Assembly: GCF_027409185.1 (NCBI RefSeq)
Contig: NC_084463.1
Coordinates: 112,846,133 to 112,910,132, forward strand
Length of the DNA: 64,000 bases
Source: Cynocephalus volans
Taxonomy: Eukaryota > Chordata > Mammalia > Dermoptera > Cynocephalidae
Direction of reading: 5' to 3'
In this document: piece by piece, positions 20,720 through 32,529 of the stretch
Layout: each line of letters opens with the position of its first letter
How positions within the stretch are numbered: position 1 is the first letter of the stretch
Position numbers and translations under genes: made by a program
The notes under the pieces: generated by a model
What the model saw: the letters and a program-made list of their open reading frames with translations, nothing else
Database searches by the model: none
What the model was told of the DNA's origin: nothing

Positions 20720-21160
20720 CTGGCGTTCATTTCATTCCTGTCCTCATTCCGAACATTCTTAGCATCGCTCGCGCCGTGCCGCGCCGCCCGAGCCGAGCCG
20801 AGCCTCTGCAGCCGCCGCCGCGGCCCCGCCGCCCGCCGCGGGCGCCCACCAAGCACTTTGCAGACTCGCTTCCACCCGCGGGCCAGTCCGCGCGGCGGGG
20901 CCCGGGCCCGGGGCGGCCGCGTCCGGGGACAGGCCATGCAGTGACGCCCCCCCACCCCGTCCACCTTTGCCCGGAGCGCGGGCAGTAGCCCAGCGCACCC
21001 AGCCGGCCCCGGGGCAGGAGCGGTGCTAGGCAGGGCTGGGGTGGCCCGGCCCGCGGACCGGGAACCAAGGAGGGAGCCGGGCGCCGAGCAGAGGGAGGGG
21101 GAAGCGGCGCCGAAGTTTGCCTCGGACTCGCCGGGCGCTGCGGCGGCTCCCTTGGGCGAG
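20720..21160 (+). other. putative first exon (5' UTR) of an unidentified plus-strand gene
   Basis: I infer transcription starting about 20-100 bp after the proximal CRE and a first exon ending at 21160, where GGCGAG|GTAAGTTGG is a strong consensus donor. The exon appears non-coding. A minimal upstream ORF (ATG CAG TGA) sits at 20936-20944 with a GCC before the ATG, and no long frame has a convincing start or known protein similarity. Coding would begin in a later exon, which I do not find in the remaining 42 kb. The 5' end is a guess to within about 100 bp. I do not recognise the gene. Confidence 0.6.
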
Positions 21161-21166
21161 GTAAGT
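21161..21166 (+). promoter_or_regulatory. splice donor site of the putative first exon
   Basis: GAG|GTAAGT matches the U1 snRNA consensus at every intronic position. It is the strongest donor in the island and lies on the plus strand. Confidence 0.7.
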
Positions 21167-21743
21167 TGGCGCGCGGGCGGATGCCGGGGTGCGGGGGGCC
21201 GGCGGCGCGTCCCGCGCGGGCCGCTCTTTCTCTGCGGGCTGGGCTTTGTGTGGGGCGGGCGGGCACGCGGAGGGCCGTGGCCGAGCTCCCGCACCCTCCT
21301 GCCCGTACCCCCTCCTAGGTGAGCTGCCGGGCGCCGCCGCGCGACTTGCCGGGACGCCAAGTTGGGCCGCGCGCTGGGAGCCCGCGCGGCAACAGGCGGC
21401 CCCCGGCGGCGGCCCTGGAGGCGCCGGCCGGCCGCGCCCCCCGCGTGCCCCGCTCCCGCCGCCCGCACGCGCACACGCGAACACACGCACGCACCCCGGG
21501 GCGCTTTCCACCGCTCCGAGCAGCCAGAAGTTCGGAGCGGGCGCGGACGCGGAGAGCCGCCGCCGCCGCCTCGGGGCCCGGAGTCGGCCCGATCCCCACG
21601 CGCCTCCACGGCTGCCCCCGTCGCTGGGGTCCCCCGAAGCCTGCCCGGGGTGTGCGCCGACTTGTGCTGCCGGCGGGGGTTTCGCTCCTTCTTCCCAAAG
21701 ATGAAAGACGGCACAGCCGTCTCTGCCGCTTCTCCAGGACTGT

Positions 21744-21766
21744 TGCCGCCGCCGCCGCCGCCGCCG
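21744..21766. repeat. (GCC)n trinucleotide repeat at the island edge
   Basis: Between seven and eight uninterrupted GCC units lie in the first-intron or alternative-exon region. A plus-strand ORF (21362-22021) reads them as polyproline, but nothing else supports that ORF as protein. Confidence 0.92.
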
Positions 21767-22029
21767 CTTCATTGCACATTCAAGTGGAAAATTTTCTGGA
21801 GTCAGCAGAAACATTGTGTCCAAAAAAGACTGAGTCGCAGTAACCACCAAACCCAGGAGGAGACTCTCCCTGGAAAACTTCCCTTCGGTAGGAAATACTG
21901 GGGGATTTGTTTGTTTATTGGAACAGAAATGATCCCCAGGAGAGGAGAAAACCAGGGTACACTTCTAGTCTTTGTTCGTAGCAGCAACACTTGTGTTCAA
22001 AAGTCCAGAGGCCCGCTTTAAAGAAAGTT

Positions 22030-25000
22030 CAACCCCTACGAGTTTCCTTTTTTAAAAAAAGTTCGTATTAAAAAAAAAAAAATCAAAGCATTTTTAATGA
22101 GTCGAAAACAATGGGGAACTCACACCTCCCTTATCTTCCTCCCACGAAAATAAATCAAATCCAGATCAGAATTTTTTTTGCTTTTTAATTGTCTTTCTTT
22201 TTAAACACTTATTTAAAGTTGGATGGTGTTGCTGTATAAAAATATTTATGAAACAATGAAATACCAGCCACCAGCGTTTCTCAGGAGGCTTGTTAACTTC
22301 TTAGAAGCAAGTGGCTGCCTGTGATTTGCAGAAATGAAAATTGACCTCAGTGAGCTGTGGAAACTTAGAGACATCTGATGTTCCAGGAGCGGTGAATGTA
22401 AAAAAGGCCATGTTTAAAAACAGAGCCGTGGAAGGAGCCCAGGTCTTGGGATAGAAAGTCTGTAATGCTTATCAGATTTCAAAATAGAAAAAAATATTTA
22501 AAATGCTACAAATATTGCAAAAGAGCAGAACACTATCGATTCAAGACTACCACATGTTTCGCTTCATTGATAGTTTTTGGAAGTTTTGGCGATCTGATGG
22601 CTTGTGATGTGCTGGGTGCCTGCAGGTGGTTACCCGAATAGACAGATCCCTCCCTCCAGGAAGATGTGACCCACTGCTTTGTCAGAACCCGGAGTGGGCT
22701 CCTTTCTCTGCAACCTTCAGTGCGTGTTGCTGGTCTCATGCGTGGTTCTTCTCTAGGCTACTCTGAGGCAGTGGTTGTTGAACAGTCTTCAGTATGTCCC
22801 GTGCTGCTGCTTTTCACTGTTGGGTTTGGCCCTTCTGTAAATAGTAGGATCATCTCTTTGGGCCCAAGCACATCTGAGTGTTTACGAGGGCCAGAGTTAG
22901 ATCCAACTTTGGTAAGCACCTTTCCTCTTTAGAAGGAAATAGAACTAATTACAACGTGACTCAGAAAAGACAAATGGATTAGCTGAATCTTTGTTAACAG
23001 CAGGGTTTTGAATTGTTGATTATTTTGGGGGGAAAGGCATATTTTCCTAATCTCACTATTTCCATAAATGGTCGTAGATATTTTTGTTTAGTATTTTTTT
23101 GTATGTGCAACTGTGTGTTGAACTCTCAGGTTTCAGATTTTAAACAGACTCTTTTATTTGTTCTTGATACTAAAAAATGGACTGATAAGTTGTATCCATT
23201 ACTGGTTCTTGCTGATGCTATAAAAGTGCTCATGTAGACCATTTTATTTTTAATGGTATTATTTGATCTTCAGCTTTAGGGGAATATTAGAATACTTTTT
23301 CCTTTGCTTTTTTACGAATTTGAAACAAAACCAATGTGACACTTTGCCTTGACAATAAGAATAAAAAAATATTATAGGAAAGAATCTTTGTGTAAATTCC
23401 TCCTCTGTGTGATTTTTTATAAAGTAACAACTCCTTCCAGGGAACATGTCTGAGAGAGATTATTGGAGGATTTTTTCTTCTTTTTTCCTTTTCCCAAAAC
23501 AAAAAGCAGTACTCACGACCTCATATACTTAATGAAATTTAATTTAAAGAGGGAGGACATCCTAGCTTAGTTTGAGCCACACTGAAATGACTCTCTCACT
23601 GAGAGGCTCTTCCTTGCCTTGTGGTGCAGTGTGTGCCTAGGCCTCAGCAGCAGCAAACTAATTACACACAAGGGCTGGTTTGGGGGGGCAGTCTGGGGGA
23701 GTCAGCTTTCTGCTCCCCTCCCCATTTCCTCTCTCCCCCCATTTGCTTTATAGAGCAAGAATTATATGTTCATATACTCTCACTTTGGAGGCTGGCATCC
23801 CCTTTTATTTAGAAAAAGGACAAATCCTAGGAAAAAAAATGTTTGAGTTTTTCCCCGCTTCAGCAATTTATAAACAATTTTGAATTTTGTGGGTTCTGAC
23901 AATACAGAGCTGTAAATATGAGGGCATTTTCTAATGGGAAAATTTGGGAAGAATATATTTATTGTATATCATTCGTGTCTAGATTGTATTTGTTCCATTT
24001 TCAGTAGAAAAGTATGTAAATGAGCTGTTTAGAGAATGTAGATCCCAAATGGTAGATAGGCCTTTGAAGAAATGAGCTGTGGCATTAACAGTATTTTAAG
24101 GTTGCTTGCTTCAGAAATAGATTGATCCCTCATACATGGCGGTCGTACAAGAGCCTGCGTATCTGTTAGATTTCTTTTCTCTCTAATCTCATGTTATTAT
24201 GTGTTAATTGTGAGCGTAATTATACTGCCTGCAAATGAAAATTGTGGTGTCTTATCACTCAAAAGGCTAGTGCAAATAACTGTATGCTCCAGTGGACTTA
24301 AAAATGACCATATTTATATACAGGCAGTAGGCAGATAACATATTTAGCTTATATTTTAGGCAGTTTATCTTGTTTCCAGTGAAGAGATTGTGAAAGCAAA
24401 GAAATACATATATTTCTGAACAAAAGCTGTGGTTAGAGGTTGAATCTGTTTAGTGATAAAACTTTTAGGGTCTGTTTTCTGCAAATACTGAAGGAAGAAT
24501 ACTGGTCAAAGCAAGTGTCCAGCTTTCTCTGTAAAACTGTAAGAAAATCCGAGCCAACCTTTCTGTTGATAAATGCGGGCATTACAGCTTTCCCTTTGGA
24601 GTTCAGTGACTGGAACTGCAGACTGCTAATGTCCTGCTTCTGAACTCAGCAGGAAAAATATATTGAGAAACTTAGGCTCTGCTGCTGCTTGGGCTACTTG
24701 TGGACTGATGACTGGCGTAGTCTTTTATAGCTGCATGGTACTTTTTAAAAAGTTTTATCTGTAAAAGTCACAGATTACCTTGTGGTATTTAAATTAGATC
24801 CCAGATCATGTTTGCACAATATCAGTGATGTATTTTATTCTTTCATATTCACAAAGGTGATAAAATCAAGTAAATCAGGTCTATCCTAAGCACTCAATGT
24901 TTCAGGGTTGGGCCTTTTGACCGATACCTAATTTAGACCCCATTGTATTGCAATTATAGTGTGCATCTGAAATCACGGAGGTTCTGGGTCTTTCCTCTTC

Positions 25001-26980
25001 TGGAGTAGTTGATAGAATGCTAGAATATTTGGATCCAGATATTTGGAGTATTTCTGTGTGGGTTTTTATTTTGTTTTGTTTCAAAGCTGTGAGCTACTGA
25101 GAGTCCTAAATCTGTAAGATTCTCGTAATAAGCTTCCTTGACCCTGTTCCATGTTTGGACTCGAGGTTGAAATTCGACCATTTCTTTGAACACATTCAGG
25201 CTTTGTAGTGATGCAGAATAAGAGAATTTTGAAATATGTATTTTTATTTTAGTCAAAGCAAATGGGATGCCCTGGTGGGTGGGTTTTCAGGAAGGTGTTT
25301 CTTACAGGGTGAATTACTCAACTCTTAGGTTCTCCTTTTGTCTACTGGCTTTTTGCATAGTTGGTAGGATTCTCAAAAAATAGTTTCCGTAGTCTGGGAG
25401 TCCTGGCTAACTGCGAAACCCACTGGCCTCTCTTCTGATTGGATTGTGGTGGTGCGGGGTCCTCTTAAAAGGCTCTCTTTTTTTTTTTTTCTACTTTTGT
25501 GGCAGGCCAAGAGAAGGCTGTGTTGCCGCCATCCCTCTCCACGCCTGTCCCCCCCAATTGTTTAAAACCAGTGTTTGCTGTCCTGATGCAATGTTTTCTG
25601 ACCTTTTTTCATGATTTGCACTGGTCTTTAAGGCTCTGTCCTAGGATTTCATTAGCAATTTTAATTTGAAGGGATGGGGTCCTGGAAAATGGGTTTAAAA
25701 TAAAAAGCCAGCTGATTGATGTACAAGTTAAGCATCTGTCATCTTCAGTGGGAGATTCTGATTGCTTTTAGGAATCTGACAGGTTTAGATGTAAGTGTAA
25801 AGTGACTGAAACACTATTGACTGGGAATATACAACAATGATGAGTACTGTTGTTTTTACTGATATGTAAACTGAAAAACTGCTGTTAATGGTGGGAAATG
25901 TTAATTATGTGAGAACATATTGAACTTATATTCTCTGGCATGAACTTTTTAAAAAAATGCATCAACTGTGCTGCTTTTTTTTATAGGCACGGCTTTTTAA
26001 TTATCATAATTCAGTTCAGCTCTCAGTCTTGGATGGAGTTCAAGTGCAATCTCAATTTAACTTGAAAGGAGATTTTTTTTTTTTAACTGAGAATGTTTAA
26101 GAATATTTCAAAAGTTCATCCAAGAATGTTGTCTGCTTAAGGTGTGGGTAAATTGTTGGGAGGGGGAAATGAAGTGAGTGCCTTTTTGTAATAGTTCAAT
26201 CGATCTGAATATTAAGGAGAATATTCCCCCCCTTTTGTTTTGCCCTGTATCCAGACTGCATCTTGTACATTTTCACATAACCTGATGCAACCCACTGCTG
26301 AGTTCTCTTTGAAAACTGGTGTTTTTTCTCTAATAGTTAGATAAATGAATGTTTTATTACCATCTGCAAAGACAGAAAAGTCTTTAAGTAGAAGTGCAGA
26401 ACTCTTGTGAATTCATTTGACAAAAATCACTGTTAATCTTTTGTACTAACCACACCTTTAAGAGATTCTTCTTTACACCATGACTTGATGGCATATTGTG
26501 AAGGGAGTCATCTTTGACAGCATTTGTTCAAGTGTCCCATATCCTTTAATTTTTCTATGACCTTAGTATCTTTTCAAAGAAAAAGTTCATGAAGCCCAAG
26601 CACCACATCCCCTTGGAATCACTTTTCATTGTAAGAAAGAATAACTTAGGTGGACCTTCTGACTTTTGTCCAGTCTGACTCCTACTGCGAAATGTGGAGA
26701 GCCTGCGGAAACCAAATGACTTCATTTGCTCTGGCACTTAAGAACCGAATTCACTTCCATGGTGGTGAAATAAAAGGAGCCAAGTGTTTTAAATAGCCAC
26801 TCCCCAAGGCCCGCCCGCCTGAGTGTTTTGAGAAAAGCTCATTGTCTGCTTGCAGCTCTAGCTGGGAGCCTGCTTGGCTAGCCCTCCTGCACCAGGCAGC
26901 TCCATTTCTGAAGTTGACATCTGGTTTTCTCTCTCTTCACCTGATTTATCTCCATACACACACACACATGTGCAGTGTGC
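22030..26980. other. unique intronic sequence, no exon found
   Basis: About 5 kb hold no recognisable SINE, LINE or LTR, which is notable in such a repeat-rich window. Short A- or T-runs occur at 22069-22081 and 25468-25481. A donor-like TTG|GTAAGC at 22911-22916 could end an alternative exon, but no reading frame or acceptor supports it. Low repeat content beside a CpG promoter often reflects regulatory constraint. Confidence 0.5.
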
Positions 26981-27079
26981 ACGCATGCATTTTGCAGGTA
27001 ACACAGATTTTTGACATTAAATGTCTGTGTTTCCAGTCCCTACTGGGATAGGGGGAGGCACAAAGCTAATGGCACAAAA

Positions 27080-27290
27080 TAAAATGTAAACAACAGTAGC
27101 CGCCCCACATGCCGCCGCTGCTGGGTTTCTGTCCGATGGTGCTTTCTGGGTAGGCGTGCCTATTGTTGTGGCAGCAACAGGCGGTAGAAGTTGGGGCACC
27201 ATATGGCGGATGTGGGCCTCAGATAAGCTGTCTGGTAATTTAGCTTATCAATAGCATTTTGATATGCTTCATTTTCAGATCACCCATCAC
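27080..27290. promoter_or_regulatory. candidate intronic regulatory element (paired GATA motifs, YY1-like site)
   Basis: A CpG-bearing patch (GTAGCCGCCCCACATGCCGC) is followed by CCATATGGCGGATG, which contains a YY1-like ATGGCGG. Next come AGATAAGC at 27219 and, on the opposite strand, GCTTATCA at about 27243, two GATA sites facing each other roughly 20 bp apart. There is no repeat here. Function is inferred from motif clustering only. Confidence 0.35.
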
Positions 27291-27299
27291 TGTGGTTGG

Positions 27300-27980
27300 G
27301 AGTGTCTTGGGGGCTAACTGATTCCGAAACCATTGTGAGCGGATGCTTCCTTTGGTGGAATCTCTTTCAATCCTTTTTCCCTCGCTGCCTTTTCATCTCA
27401 AAGCCTTTGGGAGACAGTGGTGGTTAGAGTTAGAAAGAGCCCCATCAGCTGATGGAACCGTCAGCCCCTCATCAGGTACTGTCACAGACAGAAAAACAGA
27501 AAACAAGCTACTTCATAGCATTTCATATTGGCAGAGCCAAGAAATTCCCTTAATTCAAAGTTTGCTTTTATTTAAATAGTGAAGATGTTTTAAATACTGA
27601 AGATGGAAGGTTGAAAAAACATTTCTAGTTTTGTTCTGCATTCAGAGTATCTCCCTAATTTCTTTTTACCTTTAAATTTTACCTTAATCATAAAGTGCAA
27701 AAATGATTAACACCTCTATGTAACTTGAAATCTGGGGAAGTGTCATCTGTGATTTGGAGCCAAGAAGCAACTTCCTTTATAACTAGGATTTGTTAAAGTG
27801 GGGAATGCTTCTAGAACACCGCTCAGGTGTCCAGTGAAGCTGATAAAAAACTGAGATCTCTCCCACTGAAGAAATTGTCAGAGGGACTTCTGCCTGAGCT
27901 GGAGCCATCTCAGATTCTGTGTACAGTAGGTAGCTAAGTGGAAGTTTGATGAAGTGTGTGACCTTGTGCTTATCAGCCAT
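27300..27980. other. unique intronic sequence, no feature recognised
   Basis: ORFs at 27343-27579 and 27783-27998 show no domain or splice signals that support them. Confidence 0.45.
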
Positions 27981-27981
27981 G

Positions 27982-28060
27982 TGAATCTCATTCAGCAAAT
28001 ACTTGTGTGCCTGATTTGTGCCATGCAGTGGGGAAGCTGTGAGACTGTCCCTTTCCTAGC
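27982..28060 (-). repeat. antisense L2 3' end fragment
   Basis: TCATTCAGCAAATACTTGTG followed by TTTGTGCCATGCAGTGGGGA is the reversed L2 terminus (TGCCAGGCACTG-type text). Confidence 0.5.
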
Positions 28061-29030
28061 TCCCGGTCTTTGTGTGCTCACCTTTTCAAGCCCCTCGCCT
28101 TTTCTCACATTTTGACGTTTGAGTTTGTAATTCAGGGTAAATGGATTCATTTACATGGCTAATTCATGATGTCTCTCACTTGAACCCAGATCAGCTTCTT
28201 TCTACTCCCGCCCAGGTGCCTCTGCTACATCAGTGCCTCCCATCTTAGCATGTGCATTGTAGCCTGCACAGAGCCTTTACAGTCTGGGCACCCGCTTTAG
28301 AGGAGGGCTGGGATAGGTGAAGTGTTGCCGTATTTCTAAAAGGCCCCATCATAGCACCCACTCCTGGTTGGGAACCATTGCTCTAGATATTCTAATTTTT
28401 ATCCTCAGATCAAATCAGATTAAATTTGGCCACCTCTCCTCACACTGAATGTGATTTTTCTCCCCCTATATTTGTGGGACGATGTATCTAGGAAAATAGA
28501 CTGAATCTTCCTAGAATTCACTGGGACGTTTTTGGTTGGTTTTAAAAATAAGGCTGCACAAAAATAGGGTCTCACCTTTCTGTGCAGGAGAAGCAATGAA
28601 ATGAACCAGAACCACCTTCTCTGTGCTCAGCATTCATCTGTTACTCACCCCTTGGGAATGTAGCAGTTGTTTCCAGATGTGATTGTGGAGGTATGTGTCA
28701 GGTCTACCGGGGAGAGTTTTGAAGACTGAGTTCTGTTCCGGCTGATTGCAGAGGTTTTATGTTTTGAGTAGTGGGATGCTGCTAGAGCTCCTCAGGTGGT
28801 ATCCCTTAACACGGGGGAATGAAGGGATAGGAAGGACGATCCTGACAGCATTCCAGAGACGAACGTCTGAGTGAACCAGCGTCTTTGGCTTTTCATTCTT
28901 TCCTTTCTTCTCTTCACCTTGGGCACTTTGAAATCCAGATGCTCTTAGTTTTCATAGACCTGCTACTTGCCACTGGACATTTAAACATTTACAGGTGCAA
29001 CTGTGTGCCACAGATTTGGTGATCAGGAAA
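28061..29030. other. unique intronic sequence, no feature recognised
   Basis: Mixed base composition with no repeat I can name and no supported exon. Confidence 0.4.
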
Positions 29031-29930
29031 AGGTGGCCAGTAAACAGCAATCAGTAAAACTCCCTCGCCCCTGAGAAGTTTACAGTTTTGCAAGGTAAAC
29101 AGGCATGTCAAGAAATAGTCACAATCCAGTGGGAAAGTTGTGTATGTTGTATTTCATGATTTCCAAGGAGCACATTTTTTACATACTTGGACCTTTTTGA
29201 AGTTGGGACATGTCTGACAATCATGGCTGGCCAGATGGTGGTCATGACCCTTGATGTGGTTGCACACACTCATCAAAGCCTGTAGAATGAATGCCGTGGA
29301 GAGGAAGAAGATTCTTGAGTCGGTAGTGAGCATTCTTGGGAATGATCTTGTCACAGAGGGTGATATTGTGTGGAAAAGCATGAAAAGTGATCATTCTGAG
29401 AAGTTTGTTTTAAGGTATATCTTACCCAATTTATTTAGCTTATGTTTTCTTTTTCATATGTGCACAAGATTGACGTAAGGTAAAAAGTTTCAATACGTAT
29501 AAATATTATTTCTAAGTGATAAAGAGGCATTCTGGCATTGTTTGTCTTGCAGCAGTATTAAAGATAAAATCATGCTGCATTTTACAGTCGCTGGTGTGTT
29601 AGGGTTGGTGAAATGCTGATGAAACAACATGTTTGTATCTCTAGCCCAAAAGTCTGGGAGATTATACATAATCGACAGTGATTGTTCTGCGGGAGAGGAG
29701 CTGGGAAAGAGGAGGGACTTTCACTTTTTACACATTTATATTTTTAGGAGTATGGATTTTTTTTATGTAATATCAGAATAAAAGGGGGAAAAACTCAATG
29801 GGTAAGTTCTTGTGATATATCCAAAAAGCTGTGTTGTTCAGTGGTAGAGACTGAGGAAAGCTTTGCAGAGGAAGTGATATGGGAATGGGGCATTGAAGGA
29901 AGAGGAGCATTTTTACCACATGCCATTTTG
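29031..29930 (-). repeat. scattered antisense L2 fragments
   Basis: CCTGAGAAGTTTACAGTTTT and AGGCATGTCAAGAAATAG (29071-29125) resemble the L2 3' region. GGAAGTGATATGGGAATGGG and CATTGAAGGAAGAGG (29870-29905) resemble its inner part. The stretch between, 29150-29480, is unassigned. Confidence 0.35.
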
Positions 29931-30154
29931 GGAATACAGTGGTGCTAAGTTGTTAACAAACAAACCAGCCAACCCTGTGAAATATTCTACTGAGTAAAGA
30001 ACACAACCCTCAGATGTCCATGAGGAAGGTTTATCACCAGTAATAGGCTAGCTTGACACTTGGCTATGAGCAAGTAATTGAAAGGAATAAAGGGGAAGGA
30101 GGAAACTGATTGACATGAAGATTGGATGTTTCTTGATTTTGATTTGGAAAAAGG

Positions 30155-30375
30155 CAAGATAATGTGGGTCTAAAAACACAGATTTGGAATTGGACACACC
30201 TTGACTCAGCTATTTGCTAATGTGTCCTTGCACAAATTACTTTCTCTCTGCGAGCCTCAGTGTCCCCATCATTAAGTTTGATAGGGCGCCTCCTATATAC
30301 CTACTATGTTATGTGCTACTATATACATAGTATATATAGTAAGTGCTCACTAAATAGCAACTTTAAATGTTATCT
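30155..30375 (+). repeat. MIR SINE
   Basis: GATTTGGAATTGGACACACC, TGACTCAGCTATTTGC, CTTGCACAAATTACTTTCTC and GAGCCTCAGTGTCCCCATC are MIR landmarks. The end runs into an AT-rich near-palindrome (TACTATATACATAG, then TATATAGTA). Confidence 0.78.
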
Positions 30376-30915
30376 TGCGTACCAGATCCTTAAGGATTTC
30401 CTGCCAACTCAGCCTGGACAGTGACTGTTGAGGAACACCCAAGGCTGTGACAGTTACATAAGGAGCCGGACTTCTGGTCTCAGGCAAGCTGATTGAAATC
30501 CAGGAGGGACCGAGGCAATCCCATAAAGCCCTTGACTGTTAATCGCTTTGAATCACACTTCCCTTATTCATAAAGTGGAGGAAATCCATCAGTAAATACG
30601 TAATATTTGAGGTTGTTCCTTGCCAAATGGTAGTATGAATTAAGTGGAAATGCTTCAAAAAGTGGGTAGCATGGTGCAACTTTATCTGTCTAGAAGAGCA
30701 GCTCTTTCTTAGGTTCTTGCTTGAAAGCCACACTGCTAACATTGACGTTGGGATCTAAAAGGTCTTCTCTAAGGTGGTTGTAAGGAATTCACCTTTTTGT
30801 AGAGAAACAAAGCTTAGGGTCTTGGGCCTGACAGCAAAACCACTGGGACATCCCTGCTGGGGTTCTGAGGGCATCACGCTTCATAACTTTGCTGTCCTTG
30901 ATGCAACATTAATAT
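30376..30915. other. unique intronic sequence, no feature recognised
   Basis: Nothing coding or repetitive is identified. Confidence 0.4.
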
Positions 30916-30919
30916 CTGC

Positions 30920-31085
30920 TTAAGGCAGGATGCTTAACTTCTCTGCACCCTCAGTTTTTTCATCTGGAAAATGGGTGTGATGTTATCTACTTTGAAGAGT
31001 TTGAATCAAGTTTAGATTAGATAAATGCTTAGCTCAGTAGGCTAGAGCTGCAGGTGCAGCTGCTTTTAAAACCCAGACCATCGTG
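30920..31085 (+). repeat. MIR fragment
   Basis: TGCTTAACTTCTCTGCACCC, TCAGTTTTTTCATCTGG and AAAATGGGTGTGATG form the CORE part of a MIR. Confidence 0.7.
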
Positions 31086-31554
31086 TTCCTCCAAGTACTC
31101 TAAGCTCTGGAATTAAATTTTTGCACCTCTCATAAGACTCCCATTCCCTGAGCTTTAAATATGATTCAAATAATAATTCACACTCATGTAAATGAATGAT
31201 AGCTCACATCTTTTGCCAATGTATTTGCATAGTTAAGAGGGTGTTTGTTAAGTTGAATAAGTAGTTTCTGGGTAGGTGAGCTGAATCCTTTCTGGAAGCT
31301 GGTGGGTAGAAATTTGTATTTTCAAACTCACCTGCCTTAAGCTGGTCCTCCTCTGCTCAGATTCCCAGCCACACTTCAGGGTGTGTCAGTGTCCCTGTGT
31401 TTTTAGACCTGCGCCACTCCCGGTGACCATGACCGGTCTGAGCAGTTAAGATTGCTTTGTATAAGCCTGGGCCAGTGACCACCTGTATTTTATTGACGTC
31501 TTTTCCTGTTGTGTCTTAAGCAGTGTATACAGTAACGTATTAGCTAATTTAGTT

Positions 31555-31780
31555 TCCCAGTCTTTAAAAAATTAAAATTATAAAATTGCTGAGGGAGGAA
31601 TGTAGTGTGCGCTTGGGAGAGAGGCTTTTAGAAGCTGGCGGACTGACAGCTGACAAGGGAGAAAGACTTAAAAACACTGATTCACAACCTGTGAATCTAC
31701 TAAAAGCCACTGAATTACATACTTTAAAAGGGTGAATTTTATGGTATATGAATTATATCATAAAAAAATAAAACACTGAA
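31555..31780 (+). mobile_element. L1 3' end, sense, old L1M type
   Basis: AAAAGCCACTGAATTACATA, CTTTAAAAGGGTGAATTTTA, TGGTATATGAATTATATCA and an A-rich end are the hallmark last 100 bp of L1MC/L1ME copies. Confidence 0.82.
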
Positions 31781-32398
31781 TCTAGTTATCACACTGAGCA
31801 GCATCTGCCATGCCCACGATGGTGTCCCCAGCACTCAGCCTGCCATGTGTACATTTTTCTTTGGTGGTGGAGTGATTAAGACTAATAAGAGTTTACATTT
31901 TTAATAGTTTAATACTGGTTTTAGTGAGGACACAGGAAGAAAAACATATAGTTCCTTTCAAAGATATCCATTAGAAGTATTTAAAATGAAAGATTTTTTA
32001 CTTTTGAAAGAATGCGTTTCAGTAACGTGGACTGACTCACTCCCTAATGATAAATGTTTACTGTGCTAACCATCCTTATGGCTTCTACTTTAAACAATCC
32101 AAGAATAATCCTTTAAATCATAAAGGATGAACTAGGAGATCATGAAGAAGACGTACCTGGGAGGCACACAAGTCAATCGTTGAATCTGATTTGCAAATTG
32201 GTTTAAGATGGGGGGAAAAAAATAAACCGAGTCCAGTTATTTTATACATCGTTTCAGATTTTGCTTGCCCAGTTTTTTCTTAGTTTTAACTTCCTCATTC
32301 TTGTTTCTCTGTCCTCCCACCAGGTCCTGACTGCCTTCCTCATAATAACTGTGGCAGTTTTAGCGATTTGTATTTTCTAAAGTGTTGTCCTCTGTCAT
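31781..32398. other. unique intronic sequence, no feature recognised
   Basis: Nothing coding or repetitive is identified. Confidence 0.4.
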
Positions 32399-32400
32399 TC

Positions 32401-32528
32401 CTGGTGGCTATGTGCCTGTTTGCCTGGGATAGTCCTGGTTTATGCTTCTTGGCCTAATCCTTAATAGCACCCTCTTTTACTCTCAAAATGTCCCAGTTTG
32501 GATGACAAATTGTATGGTCATTCTACTA
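32401..32528. mobile_element. palindromic hAT-type MITE
   Basis: The left end GGTGGCTATGTGCCTGTTTG and right end CAAATTGTATGGTCATTCT are inverted copies of a GGTGACCATA-type terminus. GGGATAGTCCTGGTTTATG and AATGTCCCAGTTTGGATG are subterminal mates. The family name is left open. Confidence 0.65.
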
Positions 32529-32529
32529 A

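Larger units (their letters stand above)
20190..21790. promoter_or_regulatory. CpG island promoter
   Basis: About 1.6 kb of very high GC and dense CpG stand out sharply against an AT-rich window. GC boxes are present, for example CCGCCCCGCCCC near 20459 and CCCCGCCCCCGGC near 20648. Two perfect cAMP response elements lie at 20626 and 20679. There is no TATA box at a convincing position, consistent with a broad CpG-island promoter. Overlapping ORFs of up to 517 aa on both strands (Pro/Arg/Gly/Ala-rich) result from the scarcity of AT-rich stop codons in this GC-rich DNA and are not proteins. The island ends in a GCC repeat at 21744-21766. Transcription to the right is inferred from the splice donor at 21161. 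Bidirectional activity is possible. Confidence 0.9.

Noticed and set aside
20161-21714. Minus-strand 517-aa ORF and other long ORFs in the CpG island
   Set aside because: Extreme GC makes stops rare on both strands. The products are low-complexity Arg/Pro/Gly/Ala with no domain, and several overlapping frames are open at once.
29154-29381. Minus-strand ORF with Cys/His residues, considered as a processed pseudogene
   Set aside because: I could not match it to any protein, there is no A tail or TSD, and frames shift within 200 bp.
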